Assembly (NCBI GenBank): GCA_028695735.1
Contig: JAQVIJ010000001.1
Location: 1 to 50,980, forward strand
Origin: Deltaproteobacteria bacterium
Lineage (GTDB): Bacteria; Desulfobacterota; Dissulfuribacteria; Dissulfuribacterales; DYLC01
Length of the DNA stretch: 50,980 bases
Reading direction: 5' to 3'
The notes under the pieces were generated by a model. That model was not told where the DNA came from. It did no database searches and saw nothing but the letters and a program-made list of their open reading frames with translations. Positions 44,691-50,980 of the stretch are shown piece after piece; the stretch's first letter is position 1, and each line of letters begins with the position of its first letter. A program made the position numbers and the translations under genes.

Positions 44691-44975
44691 ATGAATAAAT
44701 CAGAATTGATCGCAGAGCTGGCGCAGGAAGCAGAGATACAGGAGAGTGTAGCGGAATTCGTCGCCAATGAAATCATCGGAGCGATGACAACCGCTCTGGC
44801 AAACGGTGAGGGCATTGAAATTCGAGGCTTCGGAAGTTTTATTGTGAAAGAATATCAGGCATATATGGGCCGCAACCCCAAAAGTGGTACGGCCATTCGA
44901 GTCTCTCCCAAAAAACTCCCTTTTTTCAAGGTGGGCAAGGAGTTGAGGGAACGCGTCAATAAAGGCAGGGGATAG
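44691..44975 (+). CDS. HU/IHF-family DNA-binding protein
   Basis: A 94-residue nucleoid protein: MNKSELIAELAQEAEIQ...FVANEIIGAMTTALANGEGIEIRGFGSFIVKEYQAYMGRNPKSGTAIRVSPKKLPFFKVGKELRERVN. The arm motif GRNPKSG with its intercalating Pro, and the following basic strand, are intact. IHF beta and HU cannot be separated with certainty; VNKGRG at the end slightly favours an IHF-like form. It ends 11 bases from purM on the other strand. Confidence 0.92.
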   Translation: MNKSELIAELAQEAEIQESVAEFVANEIIGAMTTALANGEGIEIRGFGSFIVKEYQAYMGRNPKSGTAIRVSPKKLPFFKVGKELRERVNKGRG

Positions 44976-44986
44976 CGCCAAGCCCC

Positions 44987-46042
44987 CTAACCGTTAAACA
45001 CCACAAACGCCTCATCCTCCTGCCGTGACTCCACACGGCCTATCATAACGGCCTGTTCTCCCAATGCAGCGGCCTGCAAAAGCACATCCTGCACGTTCCC
45101 CTTAGGCACTATCAATATCATGCCGATGCCACAGTTGAAGGTGTTGAGCATCTCCTCTGTGGGGATATCCCCATCCGCAGACAACAGCTCAAATACAGGG
45201 GGCATCCGCCATGCGGACAAATCTATTACCGCCTTGCAACTCTTTGGAATCACGCGAGGAATATTATCCTGAAACCCACCACCTGTTATATGCACCATCC
45301 CCTTGATGGGATTATTTTTAAGCAGATGCAGCACGGTGTTTACATAAATACGAGTCGGAGTCAACAACACATCACCCAGGACAGCACCGTCAAGGGCATC
45401 CAGTCTGTCGCTGAGATTGTATTTTTTCTCCTCCAGAAAGACCTTGCGCACCAATGAATAGCCGTTACTGTGCAGTCCGCTGGAGGCCAGACCTATGAGA
45501 GCGTCTCCCTCACTGATCTCGGAACCGTCTATGATACGATTGCGGTCCACGACGCCCACCACAAAACCGGCCAGGTCATACTCATCATTCGCATAAAAAC
45601 CTGGCATCTCCGCTGTTTCTCCGCCGATCAGTGCACATCCCGCTTCCTTGCAGCCGGCTACGATCCCCTGCAAGACACTCAGTGAAACCCCTTCTTTCAG
45701 TTTACCGGTGGCAAAATAATCCAGCATAAAAAGGGGCTGGGCCCCGCAGACTATGATGTCATTGACGCACATGGCCACCAGATCGATTCCGATGGTGTCA
45801 TGTCTGTCCATCATGAAGGCCAATTTCAATTTGGTGCCAACGCCATCGGTTGATGCCACGAGCACCGGAGCGGTGTATTGGGAGGTGTCTAAGCTAAAAA
45901 GCCCGGAAAAACCGCCTATGGAGGTCAAAACCCCTCGTTTGAAGGTGGAAGAGACCAAAGGCGCCAGTTTTGAAATAAATCTGTTGGCGGTCTCCACATC
46001 CACGCCGGCCTCGGCATACCTGTTTTTTTTCTCAATATTCAT
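44987..46042 (-). CDS. purM: Phosphoribosylformylglycinamidine cyclo-ligase (AIR synthetase)
   Basis: A 351-residue enzyme for the fifth step of purine synthesis. YAEAGVDVETANRFISKLAP, the substrate motif STDGVGTKLKLAFMMDRHDTIGIDLVAMCVNDI, GGETAEMPGFY and HITGGGFQDNIPRVIP are diagnostic. The 140 bases upstream of it, up to tsaC, contain no gene. It lies near the purD-purE fusion but in a separate unit. Confidence 0.96.
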   Translation of the reverse strand: MNIEKKNRYAEAGVDVETANRFISKLAPLVSSTFKRGVLTSIGGFSGLFSLDTSQYTAPVLVASTDGVGTKLKLAFMMDRHDTIGIDLVAMCVNDIIVCGAQPLFMLDYFATGKLKEGVSLSVLQGIVAGCKEAGCALIGGETAEMPGFYANDEYDLAGFVVGVVDRNRIIDGSEISEGDALIGLASSGLHSNGYSLVRKVFLEEKKYNLSDRLDALDGAVLGDVLLTPTRIYVNTVLHLLKNNPIKGMVHITGGGFQDNIPRVIPKSCKAVIDLSAWRMPPVFELLSADGDIPTEEMLNTFNCGIGMILIVPKGNVQDVLLQAAALGEQAVMIGRVESRQEDEAFVVFNG

Positions 46043-46182
46043 AGGATTCGATACCCTTCTTGATTTAAATTTTCAATACGGCCCATCACAGGACCAGCCA
46101 CTTGCAACAAAAAATCAGATTACAGGTGAAAGGTGAAAAAATGAGCAAATGACCGTCAAGACGCCTTCTATTTTTAATCCAA

Positions 46183-46791
46183 TTACAAAAACAAGTCAAT
46201 CTTGCCCAAAACGCCTTTTCGAACCACCCTAAATGGCTGCACCGATACATCGACTATGGTGGAAGGAAGGCCGCCGCTACTTCTACCACCATCTACAACC
46301 AGGTCCGGAGCAGGATTCCGGAGTTGGGCCATCACCTCCTGGGCATCGTGACAGGCAGGCAGGCCATGCAGATTGGCGCTGGTAGCTGTCAGAGGACGGC
46401 CCAGTGCCGTAACAAGACCATGGGCGAAGGCATGACTGGAGATACGCACGCCTATCAACCCATCAGGGCCCACCAAATGGAACGGCAATCCAGGTCTGGC
46501 CCTGAACAACAGTGTCAAAGGACCAGGCCAAAGCGTCATGAGCCTGTGAGCCTCATCGGGTATTTCCTGCACCAGGTCGTCCAGCCAGGAGATCTCTGCT
46601 ATGAGCACCAGCAGGGGCAGGGCGGTATCACGCCTTTTTATCAAATAGATGCGGCTCATAGCCTCAAGATGTTCAATAGATGCCCCCAGCCCGTAACTCG
46701 TTTCCGTGGGATAGGCCACCACGCCGCCTGCCTTCAGCACTCTCACAGCCTCCTTCAGCGCCGCTGAATCAGTTGCCTTCAATAGCCTCAT
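46183..46791 (-). CDS. Threonylcarbamoyl-AMP synthase (TsaC/Sua5/YrdC)
   Basis: A 202-residue enzyme that makes the threonylcarbamoyl-AMP needed for t6A at tRNA position 37. GGVVAYPTETSYGLGASIEH, IYLIKRRDTALPLLVLIAE, LWPGPLTLLF and the lysine/serine motif GRPLTATSANLHG are the YrdC fold. The short form without a Sua5 tail is complete. Its start overlaps the purD-purE gene by 23 bases. Confidence 0.92.
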   Translation of the reverse strand: MRLLKATDSAALKEAVRVLKAGGVVAYPTETSYGLGASIEHLEAMSRIYLIKRRDTALPLLVLIAEISWLDDLVQEIPDEAHRLMTLWPGPLTLLFRARPGLPFHLVGPDGLIGVRISSHAFAHGLVTALGRPLTATSANLHGLPACHDAQEVMAQLRNPAPDLVVDGGRSSGGLPSTIVDVSVQPFRVVRKGVLGKIDLFL

Positions 46792-48589
46792 TCTGCTTCA
46801 AAACCTGCTCTAACTGCCTTTTTCTGTAAAGTTGTAATCTGTCTGCCAGCACAGGGTCTGAAACAGCCAGAATCTGTACAGCAAACATGGCCGCATTTTT
46901 CGCCCCTGCCTTGCCGATGGCCATACATGCCACAGGCACGCCTGGAGGCATCTGGACGGTGGAAAGCAGGGCATCCAGGCCACCCAAACTGGAATTGGCC
47001 ATGGGTACGCCGATAATGGGCAAGGTGGTGTGGGCAGCCATGGCCCCTGCCAGATGGGCGGCCATTCCTGCACCGGCTATGATGATTTTGAGCCCCCGTT
47101 CACAGGCGGTCTTTGCATACTTCATGGCCAGTTCAGGGGTCCGGTGCGCTGAAAGGATGCGCATCTCACAGGATACGCCGAACTCCTTCAGTACATTGCG
47201 CGCCTCTTCCATCACCTCCATGTCGCTCTTGCTTCCCATGACAATGCCCACCACAGGCACAGATGCCGGCATTGCCGCAGGGTTCAAGTGTTTCAATGCC
47301 TTTTGGCCGATATCCTTGCGGTAGTGGACACCATCCCAATATATCTTGGAACAGGCATGGTATGCGGTCTCAATGGCAGCGGAAATGGTATCTCCCAAGG
47401 CGGTAACCCCCAGAACCCGGCCTCCAGCAGTGACATATTTGCCGTCTTTCATGGCGGTCCCTGCATGAAATACCTGAACATCCGGCATTTTGGCGGCCTT
47501 ATCGAGGCCTTTTATCTTTTTACCAGTTTCATACTTGCCTGGATAACCCTCTGATGCCATCACCACGCACACCGCTGCCCTTGAATCCCACTTCAGATGC
47601 AGTTCTTTCAGACGGCCATCGAGGGTAGCCTCCATGATCTCCATAAGGTCGGTTTCCAGCCTCATCAAAATAGGCTGGGCCTCAGGGTCTCCAAAACGGC
47701 AGTTGAATTCCAGAACCTTTGGCCTACCGTCCTGAATCATCAAGCCGGCATACAACACCCCTTTATATAAAATGCCCTTCGCGGCAAGGGTCTTGACCAC
47801 AGGCTTCATAATGGTCTCCATGACCTCATTAAACAGGCTGTCACTCACCACAGGCGCCGGTGAATAGGCCCCCATTCCACCTGTATTAGGACCTTGATCG
47901 CCGTCAAAAACCGCCTTATGATCCTGGGAGGTCGCCAATGGCAATACCGTCTCACCGTCTGTCACCGCCATGAAGGACGCCTCTTCACCCTGCAAAAACT
48001 CCTCCACTATCAGGCTATTACCTGCCTCACCAAAGACTCGGCGTTCCAGAATATCCCTGACCGCCTCTTCGGCATCAGCCAATGTACCAGCAACTATTAC
48101 GCCTTTGCCGGCGGCAAGCCCGTCGGCCTTCAAGACCATTCGCATGGAGGCATGGCCCTTTGCCCACACCTCTCTTATGTACTCCATGGCAGACCCCTGC
48201 TCTGTAAAAACCCGATGTGCGGCAGTGGGCACACCGGCCTTGGCCATGATCTCCTTTGCAAAGGTCTTGCTGGCCTCCATTTGAGCGGCCTGTTTCGAGG
48301 GACCGAACACACGAAAACCATTGGCCTCCAGCAGGTCGGCAAGCCCCTCGGCCAGTGGCGCCTCAGGGCCGATTACTGTAATATCGATTTGTTCCTTGCG
48401 AACAAATTCTAGTATGCCGTTCAAATCCGTGGCCTTCAGGGGCACACACACGGCACACTGGGCTATACCGGCATTCCCCGGCGCGCAATACAGGGCCGCA
48501 ATTCGAGGACTCATTGCCAGTTTCCAACACAGGGCATGCTCCCTGCCTCCGGACCCCACCACCAACACCCGCTTTTTCTCTATGGGCAT
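46769..48589 (-). CDS. PurD-PurE fusion: GAR synthetase and N5-CAIR mutase
   Basis: A single chain of 606 residues. The first part (to about 425) is PurD, phosphoribosylamine-glycine ligase: VLVVGSGGREHALCWKL, ATP-grasp motifs with LKADGLAAGKGVIVA and NTGGMGAYSPAP, and FNCRFGDPEAQ. From about residue 440 it is class I PurE: VVGIVMGSKSDMEVMEEA, the catalytic SAHRTPE and GAGMAAHLAGAMAAHTTLPIIGVP. No stop codon or clear ribosome site separates them. They are usually separate neighbours. I start at ATG 48589 because GGAGGGAG precedes it; an ATG four codons upstream contains that site. Confidence 0.9.
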   Translation of the reverse strand: MPIEKKRVLVVGSGGREHALCWKLAMSPRIAALYCAPGNAGIAQCAVCVPLKATDLNGILEFVRKEQIDITVIGPEAPLAEGLADLLEANGFRVFGPSKQAAQMEASKTFAKEIMAKAGVPTAAHRVFTEQGSAMEYIREVWAKGHASMRMVLKADGLAAGKGVIVAGTLADAEEAVRDILERRVFGEAGNSLIVEEFLQGEEASFMAVTDGETVLPLATSQDHKAVFDGDQGPNTGGMGAYSPAPVVSDSLFNEVMETIMKPVVKTLAAKGILYKGVLYAGLMIQDGRPKVLEFNCRFGDPEAQPILMRLETDLMEIMEATLDGRLKELHLKWDSRAAVCVVMASEGYPGKYETGKKIKGLDKAAKMPDVQVFHAGTAMKDGKYVTAGGRVLGVTALGDTISAAIETAYHACSKIYWDGVHYRKDIGQKALKHLNPAAMPASVPVVGIVMGSKSDMEVMEEARNVLKEFGVSCEMRILSAHRTPELAMKYAKTACERGLKIIIAGAGMAAHLAGAMAAHTTLPIIGVPMANSSLGGLDALLSTVQMPPGVPVACMAIGKAGAKNAAMFAVQILAVSDPVLADRLQLYRKRQLEQVLKQNEAIEGN

Positions 48590-48723
48590 AACTCCCTCCA
48601 ATGTTTTTCAACACTCAATGGCCAGCGGCGCAAATACGCCTTAGATTTATACAAGATAACAAAAAAAATGTTCCCCGAAAAGACAAAGGATATGGAGAAA
48701 TCTGGTTTTTAGTGAATTCCTTA

Positions 48724-48752
48724 TTGACACGCCCAAGACGATAGGCTATTAA
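48724..48752 (+). promoter_or_regulatory. Promoter of rpsT
   Basis: TTGACA (48724-48729) and TATTAA (48747-48752) have an ideal 17-base spacer. Transcription would start near 48760, giving a leader of about 64 bases. The purD-purE gene leaves in the other direction. Confidence 0.65.
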
Positions 48753-48823
48753 ATTAGACTTCATAAATAAGGATAATCTGCCATGTTGCAGATAAAAATC
48801 ATTACAAAAAAAGGAGAGAAAAC

Positions 48824-49108
48824 TTGGCAAATCATAAATCAGCCATCAAACGCATACGTCAAAACGAAAAACACAGAGAGCGGAATGCCAGCAGGAAAAC
48901 CCGTGTCAAGACCATGGTCAAAGGGCTTATGGCCAATATAGAAGCCAAGGACCCGGTAAAGGCATTGGAGCAGTTCAGGGCCACACAGAAACTCATCGAT
49001 CAGACGGCAGCCAAGGGCACATTCCATTGGCGTACAGCGGCCCGCAAGATCTCCCGTCTTCACAAAAGACTCAAGGCATTAACTGATAATACTGTCACAG
49101 TACAATAG
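48824..49108 (+). CDS. rpsT: 30S ribosomal protein S20
   Basis: A 94-residue basic protein of the small ribosomal subunit: MANHKSAIKRIRQNEKHRERNASRKTRVKTMVKGL...KLIDQTAAKGTFHWRTAARKISRLHKRLKAL. The start is TTG at 48824, after AAAGGAGAG, so initiation may be limited, as in the E. coli gene, which also starts with TTG. A structured repeat begins just after the stop codon. Confidence 0.95.
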   Translation: MANHKSAIKRIRQNEKHRERNASRKTRVKTMVKGLMANIEAKDPVKALEQFRATQKLIDQTAAKGTFHWRTAARKISRLHKRLKALTDNTVTVQ

Positions 49109-49113
49109 TCAGA

Positions 49114-49227
49114 ACAAAAGGACAGACATATTTTTTGAGTAACTTTTTTAATTAAATATCTTCAGCACAATAGTGGGGCGGCAGCGGTGAAGCATTTGTT
49201 CCATGCGTCGCATAACTGCCCTCCATC
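49114..49227 (+). mobile_element. Broken structured element: leader and partial arm A
   Basis: A leader (GGACAGACATATT, CTTTTTTAATTAAATATC) is followed by CAGCACAATAGT, then arm A from 49177. The arm stops inside the first hairpin loop (CTCCAT at 49222-49227), where A-rich DNA and a new leader begin. CAGTACAATAGT at 49098-49109, at the end of rpsT, matches 49163-49174 at 11 of 12 bases. Confidence 0.65.
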
Positions 49228-49245
49228 AAAACAACAAAAAACAAC

Positions 49246-49838
49246 AAAAGGACAGTCACATTCCTGAACAACTTTTTTAATTAAATCTCTTGGGGGCGGC
49301 AGCGGTGAAGCATTTGTTCCATGCGGCGCATAACTGCCCTCCTTGGCAGGATGCGCCGCCGGCGCCCTCCTGGCGCCTATTTCACAAACACTCCACCACT
49401 GCCGCCCTCCTCGCCCCTGCAAAACTCCATATTCATAACGAGTGCCCTATCCATTCCTACTGCAATCCCACTGATAACGAATTGACCTGCTGGAATAATG
49501 AGCTGGTATTTCTGCCAATAAAAATCGCTGGCTAAACCGGCACTTCTGCCAATAAAAAAGTGGAATTGGCCTTTACCCGCTGTTCACCAAAGTGCAAAGG
49601 GTATGTGCTGGTTTGAAGTGTCGTTTACGGTTGGACGTGGGGTCTTCAGAAAGGGTGTTAAGCAAAGTTCAGGGGATCTATGCCTTTTTTAAGCGACTTC
49701 TGATGTAGAATGTGGAGGTGGTGAAGGGCGATGAGCAGCCGGTGTTTGTGGAATAGGCGCCACGAGGGCGCCGGCCCCACATCTCCGCCAAGAAGGGCGG
49801 TTATGTGGGGCATGAAACAAATGCCGACTGCCCTCGCC
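49246..49838 (+). mobile_element. Structured interspersed element, copy 7 (long form)
   Basis: Leader at about 49246-49294, arm A 49295-49406, spacer with GTTCACC and GTTAAGC units in place of GTTAACC, and inverted arm B 49726-49838. Stem changes in arm B (for example GGGCGATGAGCAGCC against GACTGCCCTCGCC) weaken the outer stem slightly. It appears to have entered the loop of the broken element to its left. Confidence 0.78.
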
Positions 49839-49863
49839 TAAAAACAAAAACATGTTATTAGAA

Positions 49864-49890
49864 GTAGGGCGACCGGCCGGTCGCCCCTAC
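49864..49890. repeat. Palindromic repeat (GGGCGACCGGCCGGTCGCCC type)
   Basis: GTAGGGCGACC-GG-CC-GGTCGCCCCTAC is a near-perfect 27-base palindrome with one bulged base. From memory the same palindrome is widespread as a short dispersed repeat in bacterial genomes. Only one copy is seen in this window. Confidence 0.6.
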
Positions 49891-49903
49891 ATTCTTTTGT
49901 GCA

Positions 49904-49932
49904 GGGGATTGCTTCGCTTCGCTCGCAATGAC
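49904..49932. repeat. Short palindromic repeat (GATTGCTTCGC...GCAATGAC type)
   Basis: GGATTGCTTCGCTTCGCTCGCAATGAC is a common dispersed bacterial repeat whose ends pair (ATTGC with GCAAT) over a TTCG-rich centre. It codes the false peptide LRAKRSNP on the other strand. A single copy is seen in this window. Confidence 0.6.
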
Positions 49933-49990
49933 AACCGCTTGTACCACCGCTGAAGAAAAAACATTCTTCGGACAGAAAAAGGACAATGGA

Positions 49991-50112
49991 CAGAAAAAGG
50001 GCAGTCACATTCTTGCACCCATTCTTGCACCCTCTTGCAGTCCCCTTGCCGCATCATGGGCAGCCGTTGATTAGCGTGCCAAGCATAAGGAAACCCTGTC
50101 CCCCTTGGGATT
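49991..50112. mobile_element. Short MITE-like repeat, copy 2
   Basis: It matches the repeat at 797-907 almost base for base from TCACATTCTTGCACCC to CCCTTGGGATT, with the stretch ATTCTTGCACCC duplicated near its left end. The ends carry the same imperfect inverted repeat around GGACAG/CTGTCC. The DNA after it, 50113-50299, shows no gene. Confidence 0.6.
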
Positions 50113-50299
50113 ACAGGCGACGCGCCAAATAACATGGTTTCTCCACAACTGTTGTCTTCCCGTTGACGGTCGTTACTTCCTTCCGGAGTGCGTCGATGCA
50201 ACAAAAAATCTTGAACAAAAGAAGATTGCAGATTAAAAGAGGAGAGTATCCTTCCTAACTTCAACAAAGGGAAGGGACAAGGTCGCAAGGGGGGAAAAC

Positions 50300-50722
50300 A
50301 TGATTATTGATGCCGAAGCCTACTTAAATATTGGGAATGCTTATGCTGCCAAAGGGCAATATGACGAGGCAATAGAGGATTATAGTAAGGTAATTCAATT
50401 AAACTCAAATCTTGCCGAAGCATACGTCACTCGTGGGGTTGCTTATGCGCACAAAGGACAATATGACAGGACAATAAAGGATTGTGATAAGGCAATTCAA
50501 TTAAACCCGAATCTTGCCGAAGCATACGCCACTTGTGGGGTTGCTTATGCGCACAAAGGACAATATGACAAGGCTATAGAGAATTATAATAAGGCAATCC
50601 AGTTAAACCCAAATTATGCCGTAGCCTACGCCACTCGTGGGGTTGCTTATGCGCACAAAGGACAATATGACAGGGCACGTTCTGATTTCCAAACGGCATG
50701 TAATATGGGTGCAAGGCATTGA
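50300..50722 (+). CDS. Tetratricopeptide-repeat protein
   Basis: A 140-residue protein of four TPR units (about 34 residues each), of the form AYxxxGxAYAxKGQYDxAIxDYxKAIQLNPNxAEAY. It has no signal peptide. TPRs are protein-binding scaffolds, so the partner is unknown. The units repeat at the DNA level with a period of 102 bases (GGGGTTGCTTATGCGC at 50435, 50537 and 50639), which suggests recent expansion. A GGGGGG run before the ATG serves as ribosome site. It sits at the edge of repeat-rich accessory DNA. Confidence 0.75.
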   Translation: MIIDAEAYLNIGNAYAAKGQYDEAIEDYSKVIQLNSNLAEAYVTRGVAYAHKGQYDRTIKDCDKAIQLNPNLAEAYATCGVAYAHKGQYDKAIENYNKAIQLNPNYAVAYATRGVAYAHKGQYDRARSDFQTACNMGARH

Positions 50723-50849
50723 AGAGGATATTGAAATGATATGCAAGCGCTCCTTGCAGAACTTGCACTCCACTCCAATGAGACCAAACCGCAGGTTTCA
50801 GGAAGACGCTCGGAAGTTTTATAAACTCCTGTTCACGCATTTAAGGTTA

Positions 50850-50980
50850 TTAAAACACACCTGTAACACGATGATATATAAGCTCGGCTAAATAACGGCT
50901 GAGTTTCCTGGAGGCATCCGCCTTGAGTGCATCGCTTTCCATATTGTCTCTGCCTGTAAGAAAACCCTCGTCCCGCACCA
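50850..50980 (-). CDS. 3' end of a possible LPS-assembly lipoprotein LptE
   Basis: An open minus-strand frame of 42 codons runs off the right edge and stops at 50850-50852. The peptide VRDEGFLTGRDN...ESDALKADASRKLSRYLAELIYHRVTGVF resembles the C-terminal helix of LptE (E/D-rich, then xLARYLAExIxxRL). Its closeness to rpsT fits memory of such gene order. The identification is weak because most of the gene lies outside. Confidence 0.3.
   Translation of the reverse strand, partial: VRDEGFLTGRDNMESDALKADASRKLSRYLAELIYHRVTGVF

Noticed and set aside
49887-50288. Minus-strand open frame with GTGFPYAWHANQRLPMMRQGDCKRVQE, also seen at 753-1136
   Set aside because: It is the translation of the MITE-like repeat and of common short palindromic repeats, not a gene.

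Overview
The window looks like a chromosomal segment of a Gram-negative, probably Desulfobacterota (former Deltaproteobacteria) bacterium. The support is gene content and order: a secD-secF fusion, the fabD / heptose kinase / DUF4416 / yicC / remA (DUF370) / gmk run, MltA, heptose and O-antigen type sugar genes, a CHASE2 cyclase, an EAL-HDOD protein, and secreted proteins with Sec or lipoprotein signals. This placement is inference; no rRNA or other decisive marker is present.

Layout. 1-2137: accessory DNA, with a truncated rhuM gene, one long structured repeat, a short MITE-like repeat, and two integron gene cassettes (hicAB and a DUF4136 lipoprotein) with no integrase. 2415-18150: a long plus-strand housekeeping run, secDF-murA-moaA-fabD-hldA-DUF4416-yicC-[AT-rich EVE-like/nuclease gene]-remA-gmk-rlmB-mdh-mltA-fba-rsmD. 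18143-18219: tRNA-His on the minus strand. 18834-20356: dusB-mobB. 20540-25628: minus-strand secreted and envelope proteins (carboxypeptidase-regulatory-like, Cys-rich with Ser linkers, a large surface protein, a lipoprotein, a parvulin, a CAP-domain protein). 25696-28030: a tandem array of the structured repeat. 28181-30289: an STT3/PglB-type oligosaccharyltransferase. 30306-41886: a probable 12-gene minus-strand operon from a sugar epimerase through GT4, a WbpM/CapD-like dehydratase, a CHASE2 cyclase, proC, phoH, a ybeY-pdxJ fusion, acpS and a BamE-like lipoprotein to pcm. 41948-49108: radical SAM protein, EAL-HDOD protein, HU/IHF protein, purM, tsaC, a purD-purE fusion and rpsT. 49109-50300: more structured repeats and short palindromes. 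50300-50980: a TPR protein and the 3' end of a possible lptE.

The most striking signal is a family of intergenic elements, five full A-B pairs plus a left half and a broken copy. Each full element carries two inverted arms (A and B, about 112 bases each) that fold into the same three-way junction. Stem sequences differ completely between arm types while base pairing is kept, and the junction strands and loops stay constant. That is a covariation pattern expected of selection on folded DNA or RNA. No transposase is in the window, so the elements would be non-autonomous.

Functionally, the plus-strand run joins protein export, peptidoglycan, fatty-acid and LPS precursor synthesis with nucleotide, ribosome and central-carbon functions. 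The minus-strand operon links a lipid-linked sugar starter module to vitamin B6, proline, ACP activation and protein repair. An oligosaccharyltransferase lies near secreted proteins rich in N-X-S/T sites, which suggests, but does not prove, a protein N-glycosylation route.
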